A stretch of DNA of 64,000 bases from Tritrichomonas foetus (taxonomy: Eukaryota; Parabasalia; Tritrichomonadida; Tritrichomonadidae). This document shows, piece after piece, positions 1 through 11,400 of the stretch. The stretch's first letter is position 1. Every line of letters starts with the position of its first letter. The notes beneath the pieces are model-generated. The model saw only the letters and a program-made list of their open reading frames with translations, was not told where the DNA came from and did not search any database. A program made the position numbers and the translations under genes. The stretch covers positions 55,257-119,256 of the forward strand of contig MLAK01001315.1 of assembly GCA_001839685.1 (NCBI GenBank), in the 5' to 3' direction.

Positions 1-768
1 CGCAAAAATAATTCGTGCGACTAATGCACAGAGATCACTAACAAGGCCATATACACCAATTTGTGCAGGAGTAGTAATCATTAAAAGTATCATTCTTTCA
101 CCTTGTGAGAAAAGCCATTGAAGAATAGTTTGAAATGCAAATGGTCGAAGTGATCTGATTTCTCTTTTAGTTGGATATTCAATATACGGTTTCTTACATA
201 TAATAAAGAATAAAACAACAGTTAGAACTCCATATAAAAGATGGGCAAATCCAAAAATTAGCATAAGCTCATAAGGTGAAGTGTAAAGAGTTTTTGTGAG
301 AATAACTGTAATGACACTTTTGAGTAGAAAACTAATTGCAGTTACTCTCGAAGTAGGTTTCGGCTGAAGTTGGGCCAATTGTGGAACTGCCCAGATTTCA
401 CCGACAAGTTCAAGCAAAGATCCTAAAACTGTCATAAAAACAGCAACCATATATCCATCAATCTCAGGGGCAGCTCGAAGAGATAAAAATAAAATGACAG
501 GTGAGATCAAAAATCCAATCACTAACGGAAGAAGGGAGTAACGATAATAAGTAGCCTCTTCTTTACCAGCTTTAGCAGAAGCTTTCCTAACACCATCACG
601 TGCCCAAAAAATAATGGTCTCATTAATCAAGGATAATCGAACACTCCAAATACCGAATAGTTCGGGTTCAAGGAGACGAACGAGTATCTGGTTTGATGCA
701 AAGCTTAAAATCCTTGATAAAAACTGAGAAATAAATGTAGATGACCAGAAACCAATAAAAGACTCCAT
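1..768 (-). CDS. RFT1: RFT1-like lipid-linked oligosaccharide translocation protein (5' part, runs off window)
   Basis: The first 256 codons of a polytopic ER membrane protein. The ATG at 766-768 opens MESFIGFWSS, followed by the RFT1 family signature FLSRILSFASNQILVRLL, then LFGIWSVRLSLINETIIFWARDGVRKAS at about residues 35-62, which matches the conserved N-terminal half of RFT1 (MOP/flippase fold). Several hydrophobic segments follow (for example around residues 70-90, 105-125 and 150-200). RFT1 is needed for supplying Man5GlcNAc2-PP-dolichol to the ER lumen for N-glycosylation; whether it is the flippase itself is disputed. Family proteins are about 500-570 residues, so roughly half is present and the rest lies left of the window. 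The gene is divergent from the S29 gene, with only 140 bp between start codons. Confidence 0.85.
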   Translation of the reverse strand, partial: MESFIGFWSSTFISQFLSRILSFASNQILVRLLEPELFGIWSVRLSLINETIIFWARDGVRKASAKAGKEEATYYRYSLLPLVIGFLISPVILFLSLRAAPEIDGYMVAVFMTVLGSLLELVGEIWAVPQLAQLQPKPTSRVTAISFLLKSVITVILTKTLYTSPYELMLIFGFAHLLYGVLTVVLFFIICKKPYIEYPTKREIRSLRPFAFQTILQWLFSQGERMILLMITTPAQIGVYGLVSDLCALVARIIFA

Positions 769-908
769 GATTTTTACATGAAATGTGAAATGAAAAATCA
801 AACAGGTGAAATGTCAATAAATGGTGAAATGATGAATTGCTATGTGAAAAGAAATAATGATTAAATACTTGTGTCACTTTTTTTGTCTTGGTCGACCTTT
901 CAGCAGAA

Positions 909-1082
909 ATGCCAGTCGATTTCGTTCCAAAACACAACCGTGAAAACGCTAAGGGAAGCTTCGCCCGTGGATGCCGTGTCTGCCAAAAACGCCGTGGTGT
1001 CATTCGCTCATACGGACTCAACATGTGCCGCAGATGCTTCCGCGAGCGCGCCACAGTTCTTGGTTTCAAGAAATACGATTAA
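909..1082 (+). CDS. RPS29: 40S ribosomal protein S29 (uS14), zinc-ribbon
   Basis: A 57-residue protein, the usual length for eukaryotic S29 (56). It carries the family core CRVCQKRRGVIRSYGLNMCR-RCF, with two CxxC pairs that bind one zinc in the 40S head, and the C-terminal GFKKYD typical of the family. I chose the ATG at 909 (MPVDFVPKHN) because the distance from Met to the first Cys (22 residues) fits known S29 proteins; the upstream in-frame extension only has a TTG. A TTCAG trinucleotide context 7 nt upstream could be an initiator. The stop codon lies inside TAAA, the trichomonad-type poly(A) signal. Very short spacing to the divergent RFT1 gene suggests a shared promoter region. Confidence 0.93.
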   Translation: MPVDFVPKHNRENAKGSFARGCRVCQKRRGVIRSYGLNMCRRCFRERATVLGFKKYD

Positions 1083-1515
1083 ACAATTCACTTAACAGCG
1101 TGCAAACCAAAATAAATTTATGATCATTTCTAAATCGTTACCTTTTCCATGTTTTTCGTTTCATTTTTTTTTCATCCAATATTTTTTAATAATCAATTTA
1201 GTATCTCTCTTTTTTCTAAATTCTTCATAAATGAAAGTGCTCTTTGTCATCAAAGATACTTTGTAGTTTCCATTGAAGCAGCACTAGAGGATGCTTTTCT
1301 TTTTAAGGATTTCGATTGGAAACGATATAGCAACTTTTTCAATTTATATTTGTCCATAAACCTGATTGGTATTCCAATGACGATTGTTTTTGATTTAATT
1401 CACGTGAATAATAAATCTAGATATATAGTCATTACCTTCATGTTTAGGTACAAATGAAATATATTACCAAAATTTGACAAAGTCTGTTTGTATTGACTAC
1501 TAAAAATAAATCAAT
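1083..1515. other. Intergenic spacer, no gene called
   Basis: AT-rich stretch between S29 and TRAPPC3. A 102-codon phenylalanine-rich frame at 1149-1457 is open but shows no recognisable domain and has the composition of translated T-rich spacer, so I do not call it. A TCAAT lies immediately before the TRAPPC3 ATG. Confidence 0.5.
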
Positions 1516-2055
1516 ATGAATTCTCCAAACTCCACAGCAGTCGATTTTTCCGCTTTGATATACGGTTCTCTCGTAAATTCTCTTCTCGAAATGACAGAAG
1601 ATGTCAACGAAGTCAATACTAAGCTTGATGAAATTGGTTATCGCATTGGTCTCAGATTGGCCCACGAATTTGCACGCGACAAAAATTTAGACCGTGTTGA
1701 TTCACCAGAGAAACTTATTAAAGACGTATTGATTAAAAACTGGCCGATAATTGCCGGAAAAACGACATCAGCATTTTACAAAGTCATCGATAACAACACT
1801 TTCATGATGGCCTTCCAACCGTCCACATTTACAGAATACGTCACAATTCCAGAACTCTACTCAGGTGTTCAATATACAGCCATGCTTCCTGGCGCATTAC
1901 GCGGAATTTTTGAAATCTTCCACTATGAGGCGGAAGTTTCTTTAGAGCCCCCACAAGTAGAACAGAAGGCGGGATCGCAGAAGAAGCCCCCAACTGAGGT
2001 TAAAATAGTTATTTCTAAAGTTATTCCAGTTGCCGTTCCTAAGGATGAAGATTAA
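1516..2055 (+). CDS. TRAPPC3: TRAPP complex subunit 3 (Bet3-like)
   Basis: A 179-residue TRAPP-fold (Bet3 family) protein. The N-terminal helix region FSALIYGSLVNSLLEMTEDV, then LDEIGYRIGLRLAHEFA (about 37-53), the strand FMMAFQPSTFTEYVTIPE and GALRGIFEIFHYEAEVSLE follow the order of TRAPPC3/Bet3 closely, and that paralogue fits better than TRAPPC5 or TRAPPC6. Bet3 sits at the centre of the TRAPP core that acts as Rab1/Ypt1 exchange factor at ER-to-Golgi and Golgi steps. The protein contains no cysteine at all, so the acylated Cys that most Bet3 proteins carry (Cys68 in human) is absent. A lysine/proline-rich insertion (QKAGSQKKPP, about 153-162) precedes the last strand. The stop lies in TAAAA. 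Confidence 0.85.
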   Translation: MNSPNSTAVDFSALIYGSLVNSLLEMTEDVNEVNTKLDEIGYRIGLRLAHEFARDKNLDRVDSPEKLIKDVLIKNWPIIAGKTTSAFYKVIDNNTFMMAFQPSTFTEYVTIPELYSGVQYTAMLPGALRGIFEIFHYEAEVSLEPPQVEQKAGSQKKPPTEVKIVISKVIPVAVPKDED

Positions 2056-2881
2056 AAATGAAAAGAGTATTATCATTTTTCCTGCTTTCTGACTTTATAT
2101 CTCTATTTATTTTTTTATGATTTTTTTTGTATTTGATTGTCTTCTCATTTTCGATAGCGAATGCTTTTTTGAGTATTTTCAATGGTTTCCCCGAGTTTGG
2201 TGCAAATAAACCTACTGACTAAATGAGTTGGAAGTGCTCAGATTTAGGGGTAAAGATTAAATATTTAGACTTTATTATTTTTAAATGAACACAATGGCCA
2301 AACTTCCAAAGGGTTATTTTATTCATGAATATGGATGGGTTTTGTCACATTTGAACAACTCTAATTTGTCATTTCACGTCTTTTTTACGGAGAATGATGA
2401 TGGCATTCATAGAGAAAAAGCTTTAAAAAAGATGACAACACTCACTTTTTTGTTTTCGAATTTATGAGTTTCTTCAGGATTAAAAAGCGATGGAACATGG
2501 AATTATTTAGAAGGATTACTTCCTTTTTTGTACTTACTTGTTGAATATTTTGAGATTGAATCGATTGATACAATAGCAACAAAAGTGTGAATAGTAATTT
2601 TTTATTAGCAATTATTACCATTAATGATAATTATTATTTGAATAAAGCAATCACATTGTCATGTCCGTTCTATTGAACAAGCAGATGAGGTGTTTCATTA
2701 AGTGCATAACCTATTCCAAATAACCAACTGAATAAAATTGTTATCGTTGGCATTACTTTCGATATTTCCTTCTATTCTTGGACTTTTAAGGATAAGGAGA
2801 ATAGCACACATTTCACAAAGATTATTGGAGACTTCATAATGCTATGGTGAACAACAATTTTATTTCAATATTCCATATTAA
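2056..2881. other. Degenerate spacer with coding-like debris
   Basis: No intact gene. On the plus strand a 60-codon frame at 2285-2467 is followed, after a stop and frame change, by a short stretch around 2478-2590 that reads SGLKSDGTWNYLEGLLPF and continues as plausible protein until a stop. I recognise neither. The composition is protein-like rather than random spacer, so this is probably a remnant of a decayed gene next to the ankyrin pseudogene. Confidence 0.35.
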
Positions 2882-4499
2882 TCATTTGATCAACAATGAT
2901 AAAAAATGAAGAGCACTGTCTTTTGTGTTGGCTTCAGTAAAAGTTTGATTTTGTAATAATGTTTCAACCAATTCAAGCTTGCTTAAACATGTAAGTTGAT
3001 AGAGGCGAGTTTCGATTTCAATTGCAATAAATTCCGTTTGAATTCCATTAGAAACATTAATATTTAATTCAAACATTATCTTTAGAATTGATGTGGATGC
3101 TGGAAATGAGATAACATAAAATGGATAATTATTTGATCATTTCTTGATATGACATTAGCAAGAGGGGTTTTATTCAATAGTTCTTCAGCACCAATTTAGA
3201 ATGTGATGTACTTTTATTATTAGATAAGAACATGGTTTTCTGAATTAATATCAAATTTGGATTTTTCGAGTAGAAGCTATACAATATCAAATCGACCATC
3301 TCATGCAGCAACATGAAGATGTGAATTATATGTAAGAATAATAATTCCAAATATTTGTTGATTGACCAATAAGAATACAAAATAACATCATTTTTCATAA
3401 AAGACATTGCTAAAATATTTGGGGATTATAAAATGACTTGAAGCACTGTATTATGCCTATAGTAGGAATTCAATTCATTCAATTCAGATCATTGACTAAT
3501 TGATTATATAGTAGATTTATTAAATAGAAAAAGGATGTAACATATAAATATACAAATTCTACAGCAATAGAAAATTGGATATTTTTCAATGCCTTTACAT
3601 ATTCGGTTATTTTTGGTTAATTATACACAATTGATTTGATTACGGATAACATTCTTGATCGAAGTTGAACTGGTTTTCTTCGATGAAACGAATGATTTCG
3701 TTAGAATGTCACATTATAATATGTTTAACAGACGATTGCGTAATTTTTGCTTTGATTTACCAAAGACATTTGAAGATATTAATTAATCCATTCAAAATTA
3801 AATATTTGTTAATCTAAAAACAGGATCAAAAACTATTGGTTAGTGTCTTTTTAAAAATAGAAATCTCTGATTTGGCAACATAATCAGTAAAAGTATTGAG
3901 ATCATCATTTTGTAATAATACAAAATAATTCAGAATGTGAAATTGTTTTTTCTATGCTCAAGTAAAACTGGATGCTCTTCTAAGTATCTACTTATATTGA
4001 CATAGTCGTTTTCATCATATTTAACAATTTGTTGTTGGAATAATCCTGGATATTCTTTTCTTATTTCAGGTATGATATATTAGAAGAAATCTTTGGTGTA
4101 TCGAGAGTCATTATATAAATCTGCTTTAATATTTGGGAAAGTGAAAACTTTTTCTTCCAATAAATACATAGTCAGAAAACATGTGATTGTCAAGTGATTG
4201 AACAAGAGGTTTTCTTCTTATATCAAATAGTTCAGTACAAAGAGAGCCTTTGTATTTAGCATTTTAAAATTATGGTTTTGAAATGGATGTTTCAATAAAC
4301 GCTTGAAAAAAGAATCATATATTAGTGTATGTTTCTGAATCTGAATGTCTTTCAACATTTTCATGATATTTAGAAATTTGAGTTTGTTGTTTGAGTTGTC
4401 TACAAAATATTCGTGAAGAAGTAATTCTAATGCAGAAAGAATATTCATATGCTTTCTTTAATCATCGAAACCTATAGGATTCATAAATGAGGAAGCCAT
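2882..4499 (-). pseudogene. Decayed ankyrin-repeat / DUF3447 gene
   Basis: Minus-strand remnants of one gene in consistent order but with many stops and frame changes. The original start is probably the ATG at 4497-4499 (MASSFMNPIGFDD), interrupted by a TAA 14 codons in, then continuing as RKHMNILSALELLLHEYFVD. Further on come EYPGLFQQQIVKYDENDYV and YLEEHPVLLEH around 3960-4070, a DUF3447-type segment NEIIRFIEENQFNFDQECY near 3655-3710, an ankyrin repeat HLHVAA-stop-DGRFDIV at about 3275-3340 in which a TGA stands where Trp is usual, and a last partial repeat ending near 2882. At least five nonsense codons and several frameshifts separate these pieces. A relative with a mostly open frame is at 37881-39473. 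Confidence 0.75.
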
Positions 4500-5154
4500 G
4501 TGAATAATGAATAATATATATATATTCTGTGATACTCAGAAATTATTCAAAAGAATTCTGAATGTATCTCAATAAATGATGACAAAATTATACAAAAGGT
4601 TGTTGATGAATTGTTCAAATTTTCAATGCTCATTGAAGGGAAATAAATATTCATTTTATCTAGTTTAAAATTGATATTTATCTGATAAATTTCCATTATT
4701 TATTTATATATCTAATAATTGAAATTTAATTATCAGATATATTGTATTATAATAACATATAAATGAGATAATAGATGATTTTTCAATTGAACACATAAAC
4801 ATATTAATATCTACTATAATATATGATTAAATACTAATATTACGATACAGAAGTTTTATAATACAATAATGTAAACTAAATAATGGATTAATTTTCGTTA
4901 CTTTTTCCAATTTCTCATTTGTAATAATCACATATATGATAGATGTCTAATAAATAGTGTGAATAATCATTCTACATGCAGATTTAAATGTTATTTTTGT
5001 CTGCATCAAGCTATCTTCGCTTTCTAACTTTACGATAAAACTAAGTTAACTTGAATTCTCTATTCAAAAAGTGATAACTTTCCCTTCTTTCAAAATTGAA
5101 CTATTTTTTATCGTCAGATTCTCCAAAAAATCGATAAAATTTTCTCCAACAATA
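4500..5154. other. AT-rich spacer
   Basis: Very AT-rich sequence between the ankyrin pseudogene and the potassium channel gene, with several TATATA runs (around 4515-4530 and 4700-4750). I see no gene. An in-frame GTG at 5071 extends the channel frame, but there is no ATG before 5155. Confidence 0.5.
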
Positions 5155-6552
5155 ATGAAAACCACTCCGAGTGCAATTGGCGACACAGTTCGATTACACA
5201 TGTCAAGTCAAGATCCATATGGAATTTACCCTTATCAAGGAAAAAGACGCGCATGGGAATATGCTATGTTTTTAGTTTCCATAATCAATGTTTTGGAATT
5301 GCCGTTTGATTGGATTTTCAATTTTGAAAGGACACCGGCCTACGTTTTTCCAGCCTTAGTTTTAGACGTGTTTTTTTTTATTGATTTATATGTATTTTAT
5401 CATAATGGAATTTTAATTCATGGTGTCATCAGGCTTGATAAGCACAGCATTGTATCATCTATTAAAAAATGGAGAAAAATCATTTATTGGATAACTCCCT
5501 GGCCATTTTATTTAATTGGCTTTTTTTCAAAAAACAACATTGCATATAATGTTCTTGTTGGCTTAAAATTAATCAGAATTGTAAGATTATATGATGCACA
5601 ACAAATCATTCGAAATACAATTGTATATTATTCTGCTTTCACTCGAATGTTTACTTTATTTTGTTTTCTCTTAACCATTGTGCAATATTGTGCATGCGCT
5701 TTTTGGGCTGCTGGCCATTTCCAGAAATCTGACAAAACCTGGCTGATCCAATCAGGGGTTGCTAACCATCCTTTAATTCACCAATATTTCAGAACTGTTT
5801 ATTACATCACTACAACTGTTCTAACAATTGGCTATGGTGATCTTCATCCATATACATTTGTTGAAATGATTGTTGTTATAATTATAGAACTCTTTGGAGT
5901 TTTTTATTATAATTTTTTCATTTCTAATATGGTCACAATTCTTGCTGATCCAACACGTTCATCTTTCTTTAAGAAGTTTCGGAATATTTATTCCACCTTT
6001 CGATCCCATGGTCTCACAAATGCATCACTTCATGAAATGCTCACGTTTTATGAATATGTATGGATAAAAGATAAAAATCGAACTGAGTTTTACAATGCTG
6101 CATCAAAATTACCTGATGCTTTACAGAAAAGGTTAGAATTAGCACTACATATGGAAGTGTTTAATAGTGTTGCTTCATTAAGAGACAAATCTGAAGAAGC
6201 TCTCGAGAAAGTCGCACTTGCACTAAAACCAAGAATTTTTACTCCAGGTGACAGTTTGGTAAAAGCTGGACACGTGAGTCGAAGAATGTATTTCATTACT
6301 AATGGAAGATTAAATGCATATTCTTCTTTGGGTTCACTCATTCAAACAATGGATGGGCTTCATGGATGCGTACTTGGCGAAGCTTCTTTGATTTTGGGAA
6401 GAAGTGAAACTGCAACGGTGATTGCAGAAACTTTTGTTGAGGCATTCGAGTTGACCAAAGCAGATTATGATGAAATCCCTGAGCTTCATCCTGTAATTGA
6501 TGGAATTCAAAATAATCCAATTCTTTCAGCAGTAACAAAAGTTCATTTGTAA
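5155..6552 (+). CDS. Six-TM potassium channel with C-terminal cyclic-nucleotide-binding fold
   Basis: A 465-residue CNG/HCN/EAG-type channel subunit. It has about six hydrophobic segments, the first at about residues 35-55; the S4 candidate LIRIVRLYDAQQIIRN has few arginines. The pore loop YYITTTVLTIGYGD (filter TIGYGD at 224-229) predicts K+ selectivity. After S6 come a helical C-linker and a cNMP-binding fold (about 345-455: RIFTPGDSLVKAG, RMYFITNGRLNAY, LGEASLILGRSETATVIAE). In the phosphate-binding cassette the arginine used by HCN/CNG channels to hold the cyclic nucleotide is Glu418, so gating by cAMP/cGMP in the usual way is doubtful. The ATG at 5155 is the first in frame; the upstream extension starts only at GTG. 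It probably resides in the plasma or an endomembrane. Confidence 0.88.
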   Translation: MKTTPSAIGDTVRLHMSSQDPYGIYPYQGKRRAWEYAMFLVSIINVLELPFDWIFNFERTPAYVFPALVLDVFFFIDLYVFYHNGILIHGVIRLDKHSIVSSIKKWRKIIYWITPWPFYLIGFFSKNNIAYNVLVGLKLIRIVRLYDAQQIIRNTIVYYSAFTRMFTLFCFLLTIVQYCACAFWAAGHFQKSDKTWLIQSGVANHPLIHQYFRTVYYITTTVLTIGYGDLHPYTFVEMIVVIIIELFGVFYYNFFISNMVTILADPTRSSFFKKFRNIYSTFRSHGLTNASLHEMLTFYEYVWIKDKNRTEFYNAASKLPDALQKRLELALHMEVFNSVASLRDKSEEALEKVALALKPRIFTPGDSLVKAGHVSRRMYFITNGRLNAYSSLGSLIQTMDGLHGCVLGEASLILGRSETATVIAETFVEAFELTKADYDEIPELHPVIDGIQNNPILSAVTKVHL

Positions 6553-7071
6553 GTAAAATAGATTAACTAGTAATATTCTCCATCTCTTTTCATTTTTAAA
6601 TTTGTTGACATCGAGAGCACATTTCCGATGAAGAAGACAAATAAGGTATAAGTTAACAACTTTGACTCAATCGAAAATAATTTATCAAGGAAATCTCCAC
6701 AAATATTGTTGGGTCATGCTTAAAATTCCTAAAAGAAGAAGAAATAGAAAAAACTCAATCTATTCTTTGTGTTGTTCATGTGAAAACCATTTAATAAATA
6801 AGAGATAATCAACTGTGAAATAGATATGTTTCTTTGTTATCTTTGTATTCCTTCAATTCCTTTCCATGGATCTGCACAAACTTTGTTAAACTCATTAACC
6901 AATTCATACAAGAAAACATTCACCAAAGGAAGTAATCTATCTAAAATGAAAATTGTTTAATTTGGAATTGGCCATTCTTCATTCAATAATAATAAATAAG
7001 AAAATAATATTCTAAGTTGATACGTAAAAATAATATTTCTTTACAACAAAACAATATTCACACATTTAAAA
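6553..7071. other. Convergent 3' spacer
   Basis: Spacer between two genes pointing towards each other (channel and coiled-coil protein). AT-rich, with no open frame worth calling and no repeat noticed. Confidence 0.5.
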
Positions 7072-8004
7072 TTAGGTAGTCTTTGGAAGAAATGCAATAT
7101 CGTTGCATGCCTGCACCATTGCGTTCTTCCATGTGAGTTCACCGAGAGTTTTCGCAATTTCTTCAAGGTTTTCATGGAAGCTTTTTTCCAAATTAACAGC
7201 TTCCTCAGTCAGTGCTTTTTGCTTCAATTTAAGAGCTTCCAAAGCCGTTTTATGGTCGAAAATCACACGAGTAAGCATGTCACGGTTTGACATAATGGTT
7301 TCGAGCCTCATTTTTGCATCTTCTTTCTTAAAAACCAAATTTGATAGTCTGCTTCTTTGGTAGTCCATACTATCATCATTTTGGTCATCATTTGTTGCTC
7401 CAGGAAGAGTTTTATTCAATTCGAGCGGACTTTTTTCTTCTGCCAAGTTTTCGGCTCCAATTGTCTCCCTTTCAATTCTTTTCGGTTGTTCTGAAAGTTG
7501 TTTGAATCTGAGCCCTTCTTTCAAAATTGCATTTGATATTAATCGAAGTTGTGCAATTGAAGGAGGCTGCCCTTCAATTCTCTTTCCGGAAGTTGACGAT
7601 CTCAAAATTGCCAAAGTTTCTCGAATTGAAGCTTCGCGCGCTTCATTTTCTTGATTGAGTGCATCGATATGGGCTCGCTCGCGCTTCATGGCTGCCGTAA
7701 TTTGCGACTTCTCATCGATTAAAGCTGTTAAAGCCGCTTTATGGGTTCGCATGACCCTCTGAAAATGGTGATATGTTTCTTGAGTGGCTTGGACCCTCCT
7801 TTCTCGGAAATAAGAAATTGGTTTAAACGGTCGTCTGTTTTTGCTGTTTGATCCTGTCGATTGGAGGTCGCTGCCGATACTTAAAAGGCTTGATGTCGAT
7901 CTTCTTGAACGGGAGAGAAATGACGGCTGATTACTGAGCTGAGATCGCGTACTTGATTGTTGACGAAGAGACGGAAGTTGTGATCCGCTAGTAAAAGTGT
8001 CCAT
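7072..8004 (-). CDS. Coiled-coil protein, function unknown
   Basis: A 310-residue protein I cannot assign. Residues 1-60 are Ser/Arg/Gln-rich and likely disordered (SFLSRSRRSTSSLLSIGSD). Two long heptad-like regions follow, about 75-150 (VMRTHKAALTALIDEKSQIT) and 225-300 (KMRLETIMSNRDMLTRVIFD, ALKLKQKALTEEAVNLEKS), separated by an acidic linker containing ATNDDQNDDSMDY. The arrangement suggests a structural or cytoskeletal adaptor, but that is inference. It starts at the ATG 8002-8004, divergent from the large membrane protein at 8496. Confidence 0.7.
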   Translation of the reverse strand: MDTFTSGSQLPSLRQQSSTRSQLSNQPSFLSRSRRSTSSLLSIGSDLQSTGSNSKNRRPFKPISYFRERRVQATQETYHHFQRVMRTHKAALTALIDEKSQITAAMKRERAHIDALNQENEAREASIRETLAILRSSTSGKRIEGQPPSIAQLRLISNAILKEGLRFKQLSEQPKRIERETIGAENLAEEKSPLELNKTLPGATNDDQNDDSMDYQRSRLSNLVFKKEDAKMRLETIMSNRDMLTRVIFDHKTALEALKLKQKALTEEAVNLEKSFHENLEEIAKTLGELTWKNAMVQACNDIAFLPKTT

Positions 8005-8495
8005 CAGAGATAGTTTCGAAACTTAATTAATTCGTTATTTCAATAGTTAATGATTAATATGTTAACTATATTTGTGATCGATTTTTGGTAAGATGAAAGA
8101 AGAATATCGATAGAAATAAAGTATAGAAATAATAAAAATAGATTTATTGACGGAAAATATGGAGGAAAGTAGAGATTTACAATTCATTTAGTTAACAGAA
8201 TCATAATTGTAACTTTTAATGCCAAAATTTATGGAATTATTCCTGATTGAAGAGCATAAAAGTCAAATATAATTTTCCTCGTTCACTACTTTTTGAATGA
8301 TAATGGACGAGAAAAAATAATCAGACTTTTTCATTTGTTATTCAGCTGATCTCGATCGAACGGTTTTTCAATTTTAATGCTTTGAAAATTTGAAATTAGT
8401 TATGAATTCAATGTGCCAAATGATCTCAACTTAAATCATTTTTGAGGTCGATTAGGACGTTGAGATTTCTCACAAAAAGTTCAGAATTGAAGCGG
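8005..8495. other. Divergent promoter-containing spacer
   Basis: AT-rich region between two divergently transcribed genes; it should hold both promoters. No repeat or RNA gene seen. The frame of the downstream gene is open back to a TTG at 8442, but 8496 is its first ATG. Confidence 0.45.
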
Positions 8496-11400
8496 ATGTT
8501 TTTTGCTCTTTTCTCATGCTTCACCAACAGCTATTATTTATTCGATGATACAAGCACCTCGCCCGAATCGCTTCGTGAGCAGTATTCAATTTGCTGCTCG
8601 TTTTCGACAAATTTGAATTCATTTTATATATATCAGAGTGGAACGAGCGACAATTCGAACGACGATTCAATTTATGTTGATGATCAAATTAATGGTTATA
8701 ATAAAATTATTCAATTGCTATCACAAAATAATATTCGAATATTATCGATGAAAGAAAATTCCAAATTTTTGATTCTTCCTCATTTGATCAAAATTTCCAA
8801 TTATTCTCTCGTTAAAGATGTTCACAAAAAATTCCAGTTTTTATCGAATTTAATTGAAACAACATATATAATATCAAATTTTGGTTGTTTTGATGCTGTT
8901 TTAAAGTGTTACCAAAGTAATTCAAATTTTCTTCAGATTAAAGTTGCCATTTTTACCGCCTTTATCATCATTTTGTTGTTTTGCGTTTTATACTTCTTTA
9001 TTTATGAAAGAGTATTATTAAAAGGTATAAAAATGGAAGGATTTGGATTTTTCAATTCAGAAAATAACACTTATTATGGTGATCCATCAATCGATTATCA
9101 CCAAAATATTCCTCTTAATAAAGCAGTCGCTAAACAAATTCATCGAAATACCGCATTCTATTCTTTCAATACTGTTTCGAAACACCAACTAAATAATAAT
9201 ATTATCTTTTGGCAAACCTTTGAACAAGTTTTTCCAGACATTTCCGACCCATCAATTCTAATCTCATTCAAATCTGATGGAATTAAAATACCTAGTCAAC
9301 CAATTGGCACCTTCAAGAATCTCAGAAACTATAAACCAATTGAAATACACATTCCACTTAAAACTGCATCAAATTGTCGGATTTATTTAAATGAAGCAAT
9401 TGTTACTGCTTTTAGTGTTGGTAGTCAATTTTCCAGCTTTACAAGAACACTTTTTAGTTATATAAGTAAATTATTGGAATCTAGTATCTTTGAAAAATCA
9501 AATGTTCAGATATTATTAAATTACATTTGTCCACAACTTGATATTACATATTCTTTAGTGATTAATAAAAATGAAATAATAGGGCATTATCATTCAAAAG
9601 ATTTAACTGAGTTAACTAAAGATCAAATTAATGAAATCATTAATACATTTGATAATGATGATAACAACTGCGGTCAGATTGATAAAGCGATGAAAGGTTG
9701 TGAAGATGTATATTATCAAAAATACAAATATTTCGATACAAATCTTCTTATCATTTTTGGAATACGAAACAAGGATTTTGCTGATGACGTCTTCGATATC
9801 TTTTCAATTGTCATTATGATTCTTCATCGATTATCTCATATCCAATCCAAATCGTTAGAATTGGAACATATTTTAAAGATCATTTCTTCAGATAACACCT
9901 ATGGTTTTTATGAATATAAAATGGACGAAGATGGGAAATTAATTTACACTCGAGATTTTACAAATTCAGAATTTTCAAATCCAGAAAAGTTTCTTCACCA
10001 CAAAGAAAAAATCGGAACAATTCAAGAACGAATTTTTGAAGTTGGGACATCAAAGAAGGATCAAGTAATTGATGAAAATGTAGGTGATCAAATAATTTCA
10101 CTGGTTTCCAATGTAAACGTTTTAACAGACGAACGCACAGTTTTCTGTTTCAGTGAAAATATTAGTTCATTTTTAGCAGCCGAAGCTAATTTTATTAAAG
10201 AAATTAAAGAAAAAGAAGAAGCTATTGAAACGCTAAGCATTATTCCTTTTTCCCGTTTACAAAAAATTACTGTTATTTCACCATGTGATTATAAATATCC
10301 ATTCAATGGTGTTTATCATTGTCGCAGAAACAGGATCAAAGAAGTCAATATTAATATTTTCAATAATTATCATGATTTGGCTAATCCAAAAGATGATGGA
10401 GTCGATATTGATGGAAATGTTCGGTACGTTTTAATAAATCATCATAATTTAAGACGAAATCGTTCAAGATCACGAACTAAAATAAAGAAAAGAAGTTCTT
10501 TTCGTTATAGTTTCCCACATAATAGTTCAAACGAATCATTAAATAGTATAACAGAAGGGGATAAACTAAAAGAGCAAAATAAACAAAATATAAACAGCGG
10601 CCTTCATTATATTTTCGTCAAAGCAGCTGAACAAACTCAAATGGATTTCCCCGAATCTCCTTTTGGTGTACTCAGATTTGTATCTTCCAGTGATTTGATT
10701 GAAATGTGGATGCTTGGATTTAATAATTTTTTAATGGATGCAACACTTTTTTATCAAAATACAGAGTATATTTCTCCATTGATTGAATTCTGTACCCCAA
10801 ATGTTGATTCCATTATTGCATGGAATGTTGACATGGAAACACAAAAAGTTACACGAGAAAAGAGTTTTCCTACAATTTGGGATATTCTTTCGGTTTCCAA
10901 AGCAATGCCTTTTACACAATTTCCATCATTTTTACAAGATGAAAGTCGAAATTTGTTTTATAATGAAATCGATCGAATTTATGCTGGCGAATCTCCAGCT
11001 TTATTGCTAGATGTTCAAGTTCTGAAACTTGATGGAACATATGAATGGTATGCTTTATTGTCTTTTAGAGAAGGTTGTAGTAATTTAAAGTGTTTTATGA
11101 TAAATGTTCATAATTATCATACAGAATCTGTTTCAATAACTGAACAAAAAGAATCAATTCATCGAATTTTAAGTGTTGGTCGAATTTCTTTGTGGTATTT
11201 TACTGATGATGACCAAAATCTTCCTTATCCACAAATGTTTGATTGCGGTATAAATTTAATTCTTCATATTAATTGGAGTTTTGTCTGGAGAATTGTTGAT
11301 GTCGAAGATCAAGAAGAATTTACTCATAAAATTAGAAATTCTTTCGATTTGAAGCATTTATTTGATATAAAATGTACAATTGTGTTTGGTGATAAATCTG

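Noticed and set aside
1149..1457. 102-codon Phe-rich frame
   Set aside because: Composition of translated T-rich spacer, no domain, no neighbour logic; kept as spacer.
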